NCBI GenBank assembly: GCA_003514455.1
Contig: DOQH01000039.1
Span: forward strand, 1-14,215
Length of the DNA: 14,215 nucleotides
Source: Candidatus Magasanikiibacteriota bacterium
Lineage (GTDB): Bacteria; Patescibacteriota; Patescibacteriia; Magasanikbacterales; UBA10003
Reading direction: 5' to 3'
Position numbers and translations under genes: made by a program. Each line of letters opens with the position of its first letter. The first letter of the stretch is position 1. Of the stretch, positions 1 through 5,631 are shown in pieces. The notes beneath the pieces are model-generated. The model was not told the DNA's origin and did no database searches. It saw only the letters and a program-made list of their open reading frames with translations.

Positions 1-708
1 CGCAGGCTCATTCTTCAATAGGAATACCGTCACACTAAAAAGTGCTCCGGCTCATTGTAAGCATACGGTTTCAGAAACTATTTCATCGCCCTCTCCGGGC
101 TACTTTTCACCTTTCCCTCGTGGTACTTGTCCACTATCGATCATCAAAAGTATTTAGTCTTGGACCGTTAGTCGGCCCGGATTCTCACCAGATTTCGCGA
201 GTCTGGTGATACTTGTGAACGATCACCGTAAAGCTATATCCCCTTTCGCGTACAGGGCTTTCACCTTCTTTGGCCCACGTATTCCACGTGATTCTACTAG
301 GGAAGATACTTCTCTACCAATCTCCGTAGGGAGATAATATAATCGCCACGCAACACCACTTATCCTATCAGGCCTACACCTTTTATAACATCTTTCAAAA
401 CTGATCGAAACCAATTTCTACAAACGCTAAAAAGATAAGAGGTTTAGACTGTTCCCCGTTCGCTCGCCACTACTTGGGGAATCTCGATTGATTTATTTTC
501 CTTCGGCTACTGAGATGTTTCACTTCGCCGAGTATGCTCTCCAACTTGCGTTGGAGTTACGCGATTCAACATCGCGCAGGGTTGCCCCATTCGGAAATTC
601 CCGGATCAAAGGTTGCTTGCCACCTCCCCGAGACTTTTCGCAGGCTGCTACGTCCTTCATCGCCTTTTGATGTCAAGGCATCCACCATATGCTCTTTGTG
701 CTCTTCTT
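1..708 (-). rRNA. rrl: 23S ribosomal RNA, 5' portion (partial)
   Basis: The complement carries the conserved 5' region of bacterial 23S rRNA: the GGTGGATGCC block (about 677-686), GGCGATGAAGGACG, the TTTCCGAATGGGG block, the GTAGTGGCGAGCGAACGGGG block (about 450-473) and GTACCACGAGGGAAAGG further in. Aligning GGTGG to E. coli positions 23-27 places the mature 5' end near 708; the exact base is inferred. The gene runs out of the window at base 1, so only roughly the first fifth is visible. The stretch corresponding to the helix after GAACGGGG (about 359-439) is clearly longer than in E. coli or B. subtilis. No homing-endonuclease ORF is visible inside this part. No 16S rRNA or ITS tRNA lies upstream; the gene is preceded by its own promoter. 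Confidence 0.96.
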
Positions 709-1011
709 CATCTTATTAGAGATTTTTATTTCGCCTTTACCCATTTATTTGAGATAACTTTGTACTTTGAATTGTCAAAGTGCGGAGTGGATTTGACCAC
801 TCGCTCTGAATCGCGCCAGCGCGTAATTCATGGCCATTGGTCAAACAAAAACCGTCCCTGTTCGGGACGGCTATAATAATAGATAGCGTTATGTCCCGCT
901 TGATGCCCCTAAATGTAAACTTTTTTTCATATTATGTTTAAATCAGAGGTCCAAGCGGTTTTTAGCTTTAACTAGTGTATTTTCCGCTGTACTTGAGGAT
1001 ATTTTCTCGTG
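709..1011 (-). ncRNA. 23S rRNA leader / possible separate small RNA ending at 847
   Basis: This 300-base stretch between the consensus promoter (1018-1046) and 23S has no credible ORF but is highly structured on the minus strand. A long imperfect hairpin spans 896-958: CCGCTTG pairs with CAAGCGG, CCTCTGA with TTTAGGGG, and TAAAC with GTTTA. A terminator-like hairpin with a T5 tract follows at 847-870. A GGGAC/GTCCC pairing (893-897 with 864-868) would exclude the terminator and overlaps the base of the long hairpin. It may be a transcription-attenuated 23S leader, or a separate RNA of about 165 nt upstream of an independently transcribed 23S. I do not recognise a known RNA family. Confidence 0.5.
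847..870 (-). terminator. Intrinsic terminator-like hairpin inside the 23S leader
   Basis: CCGTCCC (864-870) and GGGACGG (852-858) form a 7-bp GC-rich stem with a 5-base loop, followed on the minus strand by five T (847-851). It lies between the strong promoter and 23S, so it either ends an upstream small RNA or acts as a conditional attenuator. Confidence 0.65.
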
Positions 1012-1017
1012 CTTTTG

Positions 1018-1046
1018 ATTTTACTACAACCCCCAAAACCTGTCAA
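1018..1046 (-). promoter_or_regulatory. Sigma-70-type promoter upstream of 23S rRNA
   Basis: On the minus strand a perfect -35 TTGACA (1041-1046) is separated by exactly 17 bases from -10 TAAAAT (1018-1023, 5 of 6 consensus). Transcription would start near 1011 and run toward 23S. A weaker TTGACA (773-778) with TATCTC (751-756, 16-base spacing) lies closer to the rRNA and could be a second promoter. Confidence 0.75.
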
Positions 1047-1073
1047 GTGGGGGTGGGGATAAAGTGTGGAAAT

Positions 1074-1120
1074 AAAAAAAGGACTGGGAGGGAGGCAGGT
1101 TTCATGCCATCAACCAGTCC
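1074..1120 (-). terminator. Terminator of the predicted lipoprotein gene
   Basis: GGACTGG and CCAGTCC (1081-1087 and 1114-1120) pair, with an inner GGC/GCC helix, and a run of seven T follows on the minus strand (1074-1080). It lies 20 bases after the stop codon of the gene at 1140-1655. Confidence 0.75.
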
Positions 1121-1139
1121 GGTTAAGTTAGGTACCCCC

Positions 1140-1655
1140 CTACTTCGGTGGAGTCAACAGCGGAATATATTTTGAGCAGACCTTGGATATTTCATTGCAA
1201 TCCAGGACAGCCTTGGCATATGCCTCCATAAGGAATGGGAGGCGTTCATCCGTCAGATAGTGTCTGACCAATGCTATGCGGTTAGAACTTTCTTGACACA
1301 ATTTCCGTAACCGGAGAATGCCTTCGAAGTCCTTCTGCGGGTCGTGGTTTGAACCGAGAGGATTTACTGTACGATCCACATGCAAACCAAGTGCGGACAA
1401 CGCCAGTTCGCAAGCATCTACGGAAATCTGATTCGTCCTACCACCCTTGTCTATGCATTCTTTCATGCAAGTGCGGTAGGCGGGTGTGTCGTAGAACACC
1501 TTTCCCAGGCAATGCGTTTCACAGGATCGCTCCACCGGCTCAAACTGTTCGGCAATCTTGTCTGTAATCGGATCCGCCACTACCTCTCGCCCCTCATCAG
1601 ATGTGCAGGCGATAAAGATGGCGCCCGCTAGCACGACGATGACCAATGTACGCAT
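1140..1655 (-). CDS. Predicted secreted cysteine-rich lipoprotein, unknown function
   Basis: This 171-residue protein is not recognised as a named family. It begins MRT followed by a hydrophobic stretch (residues 4-16) ending FIAC at 14-17, a plausible but not ideal lipobox with lipidated Cys17. The mature part has eight further cysteines: CETHC at 45-49 and CMKEC at 63-67, a twin CX3C arrangement with 13 residues between the pairs, then C82, C120, C153 and C160. The even number suggests disulfide bonds in an extracytoplasmic domain. The start is supported by a strong Shine-Dalgarno AGGGAG five bases before ATG, unusual here because most neighbours have weak sites. It is monocistronic, with its own promoter and terminator. 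It looks visibly more GC-rich than flanking genes, which hints at recent acquisition. Reading-frame confidence is good; function is unknown. Confidence 0.75.
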   Translation of the reverse strand: MRTLVIVVLAGAIFIACTSDEGREVVADPITDKIAEQFEPVERSCETHCLGKVFYDTPAYRTCMKECIDKGGRTNQISVDACELALSALGLHVDRTVNPLGSNHDPQKDFEGILRLRKLCQESSNRIALVRHYLTDERLPFLMEAYAKAVLDCNEISKVCSKYIPLLTPPK

Positions 1656-1706
1656 GACAGCTCCCTTCTTTTGGCATATTTCGCTGAAACATCCAGCGTT
1701 GAATAT

Positions 1707-1735
1707 TTTATATAATAAATTGAGATAATTGTCAA
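1707..1735 (-). promoter_or_regulatory. Promoter of the predicted lipoprotein gene
   Basis: Perfect -35 TTGACA (1730-1735), a 17-base spacer and -10 TATAAA (1707-1712) on the minus strand, about 50 bases before the start codon. A small hairpin (CGCTG/CAGCG, about 1682-1699) lies in the leader. Confidence 0.75.
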
Positions 1736-1745
1736 TGGTATAACA

Positions 1746-1773
1746 AAAATCAGCCCATCATAGGGCTGATTTT
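1746..1773 (-). terminator. Terminator of the BRO-family gene (possibly bidirectional)
   Basis: AAAATCAGCCC (1746-1756) and GGGCTGATTTT (1763-1773) form an 11-bp stem around a 6-base loop. It is T-rich on the 3' side of both strands and begins about 9 bases after the minus-strand gene's stop. Confidence 0.85.
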
Positions 1774-1781
1774 ACTCTCAC

Positions 1782-2636
1782 TTAATTTTTCCCTTTTAAT
1801 CTTTTCCCGCTTATGGGAGATGGCAAAAAATTATTTTCGCTAACCACTTTTCTACCCGTCTTGTTTTCCAACTCTTTGCGCGCATTTTTGGCAATACGAC
1901 CGCCTTTTCTGGCCGGAATCTTATTTTCTTCCAGGCCTTTCGTTTCCATTGTCTCGGCAATCTGACGAGTGGAGAGTTCGGCCAAAGCCGTAAACACCAA
2001 TTCAGCGTCGGACATGTGGTCGCGCAAATTTTCCGTCTTGAGATTTTTTAGCGACTTATGTTGTTTAACCGACAAATCACTCCATTCTTGATGAATGATA
2101 TTTGTCAAAATGGCATATTCATCTTTTTCCTCCACTTCGTTGTCTTTCCAATAATCAGTCAGCTTGTTTCTGATTTCCTGCCCCATCATTCTCTGTTGAA
2201 TCCATTTCGCGCTTCGACCCATTCTTTGCCAATATGACCTTGACCGATTCAAGGCCTTTTCCGGGTCAGACACTTCTTGAATTCTCTCATAACCGACTCT
2301 GGCCAACCATAATTTTATCGGCTCGGCTTTGGGGCTGGGCACTGATTGAATTAAACGCAAAATTGTCTCCGTATCGGCAACATCAGTTTTATAATACTTG
2401 CCGTCGGCAGATTGCATTTTCAGTTTGTCACATTTTGTGACAGACTCATTTCCCTCTTGTTTCAAACGGCCTTTAAGTGTTGTCCAATAGCTTTGCGCTT
2501 TTTTAAAATCAACTTGTTTGGTCAGAACAGCCATAATATCAATAATCGAAAAATACCAAAGCTCTTTTTTTTCATCCCAAATTCGGCGAATTTTTTGGCC
2601 TTCAAAAATAGCGATTTGTTTGTTATTTTTTTTCAT
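1782..2636 (-). CDS. BRO-family (Bro-N) / DinD-like protein
   Basis: A 284-residue protein whose first ~110 residues match the Bro-N pattern of phage antirepressor-type and DNA-damage-inducible D proteins: RRIWDEKKELWYFSIIDI, then VLTKQVDFKKAQSYWTTLK, a DGKYYKTDVAD segment and the hallmark SVPSPKAEPIKLWLARVGYE. The middle (GRSAKWIQQRMMGQEIRNKL, IIHQEWSDLSVKQHK, LRDHMSDAELVFTALAE) is the C-terminal region typical of bacterial chromosomal members. The C-terminus is basic (KKNARKELENKTGRK-like) and may touch nucleic acid. Full-length members of this type are common in CPR and Bacteroidetes genomes as I recall them; a DNA-binding regulatory role is family knowledge, not visible here. It starts 20 bases after tRNA-Lys with no obvious promoter, so it may be cotranscribed with the tRNAs. 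No integrase or att repeat accompanies it. Confidence 0.87.
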   Translation of the reverse strand: MKKNNKQIAIFEGQKIRRIWDEKKELWYFSIIDIMAVLTKQVDFKKAQSYWTTLKGRLKQEGNESVTKCDKLKMQSADGKYYKTDVADTETILRLIQSVPSPKAEPIKLWLARVGYERIQEVSDPEKALNRSRSYWQRMGRSAKWIQQRMMGQEIRNKLTDYWKDNEVEEKDEYAILTNIIHQEWSDLSVKQHKSLKNLKTENLRDHMSDAELVFTALAELSTRQIAETMETKGLEENKIPARKGGRIAKNARKELENKTGRKVVSENNFLPSPISGKRLKGKN

Positions 2637-2656
2637 ACCCCCTTGAATTTAAAATT

Positions 2657-2729
2657 TGGGCCGCCTGGGGATCGAACCCAGGACCTTATCCTTAAGAGGG
2701 ATCTGCTCTACCAACTGAGCTAGCGGCCC
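2657..2729 (-). tRNA. tRNA-Lys (anticodon CTT)
   Basis: The complement folds as a complete 73-nt cloverleaf: acceptor GGGCCGC/GCGGCCC, D arm GCTC/GAGC with AGTTGGTA loop, anticodon stem GATCC with loop CTCTTAA, T arm CTGGG-TTCGATC-CCCAG, and discriminator A. Loop bases 34-36 are CTT. The G27-A43 position is a mismatch. CCA is not encoded, so a CCA-adding enzyme is needed. It lies 3 bases after tRNA-Arg. Confidence 0.97.
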
Positions 2730-2732
2730 CTT

Positions 2733-2804
2733 TGCCTCCAGAGGGAATCGAACCCCCATCACCGCGTCCGAAGCGCGGTACTTTATCCATTAAGCTATGG
2801 AGGC
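2733..2804 (-). tRNA. tRNA-Arg (anticodon TCG)
   Basis: 72-nt cloverleaf on the complement: acceptor GCCTCCA/TGGAGGC, D arm GCTT/AAGT, anticodon arm CCGCG-CTTCGGA-CGCGG giving anticodon TCG, a 4-base variable loop, T arm GGGGG-TTCGATT-CCCTC, discriminator A. CCA is not encoded. It starts 13 bases after the rnc stop codon and is followed almost immediately by tRNA-Lys, so it is probably cut out of a shared transcript. Confidence 0.97.
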
Positions 2805-2817
2805 CCAATTTTTTAAA

Positions 2818-3504
2818 TTACCACTTCTTTACCGCCAAAGCCGCTTGCGCCGCCTGCGTCTGCGCCTCTTGCTTAGACATTCCCTCGCCCCGCGCAACTT
2901 CAACTTTGTCCAAACACACCGCCACCACAAAATGCTTGGCATGATCAGGCCCGGTTTCTTCAATCACTTTGTAAGTCGGTGTCACGCCTTCTTTTTCCTG
3001 CGCGGCTTCTTGAAAATTACTCTTCGGATCAATGTACAATTTATTTTCCAAAATTATAGGCAAATGCACCAATAAAAATCTATGAATAAAATTGGTCGCG
3101 GCTTTCAGGCCATTGCTTAAATAGATTGCTCCTGTCACTGATTCAAAAGTATTGGCCAAAATATATTGCCGCGCCTTGCCCTTGTCTTTGGCCTCGCCAT
3201 GGCTCAAATACAGATATTCTTCAAATCCCAAATCCTTGGAAACATCAGCCAACATCTTGGCATTGACCAAACTCGCGCGCCAATTGGTCAGCTCGCCTTC
3301 CGGATTATCATATTTATTGTAAAGAAACTCGGTAACAGCCAGTTCCAGCACCGCGTCTCCGAGAAATTCCAATCTTTCATTATGTTCCAATTCAAAATCA
3401 GGATGTTCATTCAAATATGAGCGATGCACCAAGGCCTGTCGCAATAATTCGGGTTTTTTAAATTTCACGCCGATTATTTTTTCCAAAAGAGCAATGTCTT
3501 TCAT
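2818..3504 (-). CDS. rnc: Ribonuclease III
   Basis: This 228-residue protein is the double-strand-specific endoribonuclease that matures rRNA and processes structured mRNAs. The N-terminal nuclease domain (about 1-150) holds the signature NERLEFLGDAVL at 42-53, with the expected acidic residues E43, E46 and D50. The second catalytic segment reads ANTFES (117-122): E121 matches the essential E. coli Glu117, but the position of E. coli Asp114 is Asn118. The C-terminal double-stranded RNA-binding domain runs from about 161 (DPKSNFQEAAQE) to GMSKQEAQTQAAQAALAVKK. Length is normal. The ATG lies 2 bases after the nusB stop, so translational coupling is likely. tRNA-Arg and tRNA-Lys follow downstream. 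Candidate substrates in this window are the 23S precursor and the pnp leader hairpin. Confidence 0.96.
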   Translation of the reverse strand: MKDIALLEKIIGVKFKKPELLRQALVHRSYLNEHPDFELEHNERLEFLGDAVLELAVTEFLYNKYDNPEGELTNWRASLVNAKMLADVSKDLGFEEYLYLSHGEAKDKGKARQYILANTFESVTGAIYLSNGLKAATNFIHRFLLVHLPIILENKLYIDPKSNFQEAAQEKEGVTPTYKVIEETGPDHAKHFVVAVCLDKVEVARGEGMSKQEAQTQAAQAALAVKKW

Positions 3505-3506
3505 AC

Positions 3507-3974
3507 TTATTTTTTATCTTCTTTCACGCCCTCCAAATCAATTTTTTTTAATTCTTTTTTATCAGCCATTTCCCGATAAATCGCGCCCAACACTCCATTT
3601 ACAAATTTTCCGGAAGCATCCCCGCCAAAGGTCTTAGCCAATTCAATCGCTTCGTTAATCGCCACTTTTGACGGCACGGTTTCATCAAAACGCAGTTCAG
3701 CAATACCCAATCGCAATATATTTCTATCCACCAAAGTAATCTGCTCCAAAGGCCATTCCGGAGCGTATTTAACAATCATCTTGTTAATTTTTAACAGATT
3801 TTTCACCACTTTTTTCACCAGCTCTTTGGCAAAATCACCATCTTCCAACCCTGGCGCGAACTCTTGCAAATTATGATTGATGATTTCCTCAATTTTCCCT
3901 GATTGTTGATTATTAAAATCCCATTCAAAAAGTGATTGCATGGCAATGGAACGAGAAAGATGACGGTTGGACAT
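3507..3974 (-). CDS. nusB: Transcription antitermination protein NusB
   Basis: A 155-residue all-helical protein that with NusE (S10) binds boxA RNA and helps antiterminate rRNA transcription. The opening [19 protein letters not shown] is the characteristic RNA-binding helix. The C-terminal half has the conserved blocks [16 protein letters not shown] and [31 protein letters not shown] lysine-rich tail of about 20 residues follows. It lies between rpmF and rnc on the same strand and its stop is 2 bases from the rnc start, so nusB-rnc form one transcript. NusB next to an rRNA gene with a terminator in its leader is worth noting, though a direct link is only inferred. Confidence 0.94.
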   Translation of the reverse strand: MSNRHLSRSIAMQSLFEWDFNNQQSGKIEEIINHNLQEFAPGLEDGDFAKELVKKVVKNLLKINKMIVKYAPEWPLEQITLVDRNILRLGIAELRFDETVPSKVAINEAIELAKTFGGDASGKFVNGVLGAIYREMADKKELKKIDLEGVKEDKK

Positions 3975-4000
3975 ACGGAAAGAACAAATTTATTTTTCTG

Positions 4001-4024
4001 TCATCCCCGCGAAAGCGGGGATCC
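4001..4024. repeat. REP-like palindromic element between nusB and rpmF
   Basis: ATCCCCGC (4003-4010), GAAA tetraloop (4011-4014) and GCGGGGAT (4015-4022) make an 8-bp GC-rich hairpin. The core and its flanks (GTC before, CCAG after) match the palindromic intergenic repeat found in many bacteria, whose plus-strand translation reads SSPRKRGS, as it does here. It is much more GC-rich than its surroundings. On the minus strand it lies between the rpmF stop and the nusB start and could stabilise or attenuate the transcript. Confidence 0.75.
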
Positions 4025-4030
4025 AGTTTG

Positions 4031-4228
4031 TCACTTTTTCTTAGCCGCCTTTACTTTCTTTACAATCACAACCCTGCCTTTGAAAGTTCCGCAAAAGGAA
4101 CAAGCATAATGTGGCCGAGCCGGCTTTTTGCATTTGGGGCAAGTAGTCAATTGAGCCGGGGTTAAAGCAAAATGCGCGGCGCGGCGGCGCTTGTGAGATG
4201 ATGTTCGTCGATGACCGGGTAGACCCAT
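4031..4228 (-). CDS. rpmF: 50S ribosomal protein L32
   Basis: This 65-residue small basic protein matches L32. The N-terminal motif is GLPGHRRTSSHKRRRAAHFAL, and a zinc ribbon is formed by CPKC (30-33) and CSFC (43-46), i.e. the four-cysteine form. A lysine-rich tail ends it. L32 binds near the 5' end of 23S rRNA in the large subunit. The ATG at 4226-4228 is the natural start. It leads the rpmF-nusB-rnc group on the minus strand. A TTGACA (4254-4259) with TATACA (4234-4239) lies directly upstream but with a short 14-base spacer, so this promoter is doubtful and the mRNA might be nearly leaderless. Confidence 0.93.
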   Translation of the reverse strand: MGLPGHRRTSSHKRRRAAHFALTPAQLTTCPKCKKPARPHYACSFCGTFKGRVVIVKKVKAAKKK

Positions 4229-4325
4229 ATATATGTATAAAAATTATTTATTATGTCAAAAGTATATCTCATTTCACTTTTTTTGGCAAGAGCAAGAGCT
4301 TAAATTGAAATTTTAGGTCGCATAC
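4229..4325. other. Short AT-rich gap between divergent rpmF and hicBA
   Basis: The gap between the rpmF start and the hicBA promoter is AT-rich. It holds only the doubtful rpmF promoter hexamers (4234-4259) and no ORF or repeat that I can support. Beyond the promoter, the hicB leader (to 4483) shows no conserved RNA motif. Confidence 0.5.
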
Positions 4326-4375
4326 TTGCTTCTGATTACACATTTGTGTTATGATTATAGCATAAATATCACAAA
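4326..4375 (+). promoter_or_regulatory. Promoter and possible operator of hicBA
   Basis: -35 TTGCTT (4326-4331), an 18-base spacer and -10 TATGAT (4350-4355) point toward hicB. The -10 is enclosed in an imperfect inverted repeat, TTTGTG (4343-4348) with CACAAA (4370-4375), and an inner TTATG/CATAA. This is a plausible autorepressor site for the antitoxin complex (inference). The leader is about 120 nt. Confidence 0.5.
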
Positions 4376-4483
4376 AAAGTCGTAAGTTGGTATATAAGTA
4401 GCCACATTCAGCGACATCGCCGAACTCGATTTATACAAAACAAAAACATTGCTTTATTTTTTCATTTTTGATAGGATAAAGTT

Positions 4484-4708
4484 ATGAAAAACCTATACTT
4501 TACAGTATATATAGAACAAGATGAAGACGGTATTTTTATTGGGTCTATTCCTACCATCCAATCCTGTTATGCCCAAGGCAAGACCCAAGAAGAGATGTTT
4601 AAAAACCTTGATGAGGTTTTGCGTCTTTGTTTAAGGAATAATAAACCTGATAATTTAGAAAATACTAAATTTATAGGCATACAAAACCTAGAAATTGCTT
4701 ATGCCTAA
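4484..4708 (+). CDS. hicB: HicB-family antitoxin
   Basis: This 74-residue protein has the HicB partial RNase H-like fold signature: FTVYIEQDEDGIFIGSIPTIQSCYAQGKTQEEMFKNLDEVL, with the strand-turn DEDG, a proline-containing second strand and the G-x-T-x-E-E-A-like helix start. HicB neutralises HicA by binding it. The protein is short and has no obvious C-terminal helix-turn-helix or ribbon-helix-helix domain, so DNA binding for autoregulation is uncertain. An AGGA lies about 8 bases before ATG. The gene overlaps hicA by 8 bases. Order is antitoxin first, toxin second, the reverse of the classical hicAB layout. Confidence 0.87.
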   Translation: MKNLYFTVYIEQDEDGIFIGSIPTIQSCYAQGKTQEEMFKNLDEVLRLCLRNNKPDNLENTKFIGIQNLEIAYA

Positions 4709-4919
4709 ATTAGTACCAATTAAACCCAAGAAATTAATTAAAATCCTCTTGAGTCTTGGTTTTATAGAACGTGATGCCGAAGGGTCTCACGTCTTTTTTA
4801 AACACCCTGATGGCAGAACAACTGTAATTCCAATGCACGATGAAATAAGCAAGGGATTATTAAAAAAGATACTCAACGAAATTCAACTCTCAACAGAGGA
4901 ATATGATAAATTAAGATAA
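4701..4919 (+). CDS. hicA: HicA-family mRNA interferase toxin
   Basis: This 72-residue basic protein has the HicA dsRBD-like fold pattern: KPKKLIKILLSLGFIERDAEGSHVFFKHPDG, with the catalytic histidine in GSH (residues 28-30), then TTVIPMHDEISKGLLKKIL. HicA is a ribosome-independent mRNA interferase in characterised type II systems. I chose ATG at 4701, within the last codons of hicB, rather than the TTG six bases earlier. The 8-base overlap implies translational coupling so that toxin is not made without antitoxin. No truncation or missing key residue is seen; the system looks intact. Confidence 0.9.
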   Translation: MPKLVPIKPKKLIKILLSLGFIERDAEGSHVFFKHPDGRTTVIPMHDEISKGLLKKILNEIQLSTEEYDKLR

Positions 4920-4945
4920 TAAATAATTTATTAACAACAATCTAT

Positions 4946-5008
4946 ATGGCAAAAGGAAACAATGCCCAGCAAAGAAATGTAAAAAAACCGAAAAAGAACA
5001 AAAAATAA
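4946..5008 (+). CDS. Putative 20-residue basic mini-protein upstream of engB
   Basis: An uninterrupted ATG-to-TAA frame of 20 codons begins MAKGNNAQQRNVKKPKKNKK (complete). It ends 2 bases before the engB start, an arrangement typical of translational coupling. The MAKxxN...NVKKPKK pattern resembles short, lysine-rich MAKGQ/MAKSN-type hypothetical proteins I recall from other bacteria; this is recollection, not a search. No clear Shine-Dalgarno precedes it. If real, the peptide (10 basic residues of 20) probably binds RNA or the ribosome. It could instead be just a leader ORF for engB. Confidence 0.5.
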   Translation: MAKGNNAQQRNVKKPKKNKK

Positions 5009-5010
5009 AC

Positions 5011-5577
5011 ATGAACATCAGATCGGCTAAATTTGTAAAAGGCGTGGTTGGCACCAATGAAATTTTTGAGGACGGCACTCCCCAAATTGTTTTTATCGGC
5101 CGCTCCAATGTCGGCAAATCCAGCGTCATCAATTCTTTGGCCAATCAAAATTTGGCCAGAACCGGCTCCACTCCCGGGCTTACTCAACAAATAAATATAT
5201 ACTTGATCAACAAGGCCTTTTATTTAATTGACTTGCCCGGCTATGGATTTGCCAAAAAATCCGGCGAAGCGCGGCAACAAATGCAAAAAATGCTTAATTG
5301 GTATTTTTTCAAATCCGGTTACGAATTTAAAAAAGTGATTTTAATCGTTGACGCGAAAGTCGGCCCGACCCAAGATGATTTAAATGTGTTTGGCAGTTTA
5401 CAAAAAGCCGACAAAGACATTATTATCGTGGCGAATAAAGTGGATAAAATTAAAAAAACAGAATACGCTGAACAGTTGCAAAAAATAAAGGATTGTTTCT
5501 GCGACTATAAAGTCATTCCGTATTCAGCGAAAAAAAGAATCGGCGTGGGGGAATTAACGCATGAATTGTTAAAATAA
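5011..5577 (+). CDS. engB: Ribosome biogenesis GTP-binding protein EngB (YsxC/YihA)
   Basis: A 188-residue single-domain TRAFAC-class GTPase required for large-subunit assembly in model bacteria. All G motifs are present: G1 GRSNVGKSS at 30-38, G2 threonine in STPG (53-56), G3 DLPGYG at 74-79, G4 NKVDK at 142-146 and G5 SAKK at 172-175. The opening segment AKFVKGVVGTNEIFEDGTPQIVFIGRSNVGKS is the family's usual N-terminus, supporting this start. Length is close to the typical ~195. It follows hicBA and the mini-ORF on the plus strand; no terminator is visible between engB and the rpsO promoter. Confidence 0.96.
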   Translation: MNIRSAKFVKGVVGTNEIFEDGTPQIVFIGRSNVGKSSVINSLANQNLARTGSTPGLTQQINIYLINKAFYLIDLPGYGFAKKSGEARQQMQKMLNWYFFKSGYEFKKVILIVDAKVGPTQDDLNVFGSLQKADKDIIIVANKVDKIKKTEYAEQLQKIKDCFCDYKVIPYSAKKRIGVGELTHELLK

Positions 5578-5587
5578 ACCGCTAAAT

Positions 5588-5616
5588 TTGACATTTTCAC
5601 CACATTTAAGTATAAT
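5588..5616 (+). promoter_or_regulatory. Consensus promoter of rpsO
   Basis: Perfect -35 TTGACA (5588-5593), 17-base spacer and perfect -10 TATAAT (5611-5616). Transcription would start near 5623, giving an ~82-nt leader. Confidence 0.85.
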
Positions 5617-5631
5617 TTAATTATTAATCAA

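Noticed and set aside
1349..1631. Plus-strand frames antisense to the lipoprotein gene
   Set aside because: No ribosome binding sites or recognisable motifs; the minus-strand frame has promoter, Shine-Dalgarno, signal sequence and terminator.
2640..2810. Integrated element with att sites at the tRNA genes
   Set aside because: No integrase and no second copy of a tRNA 3' end was seen; only the BRO gene suggests mobility.
4031..4228. Histone-like or other zinc-finger DNA-binding protein
   Set aside because: The RRTSSHKRRRAAHFAL opening and two CxxC pairs fit L32 better.
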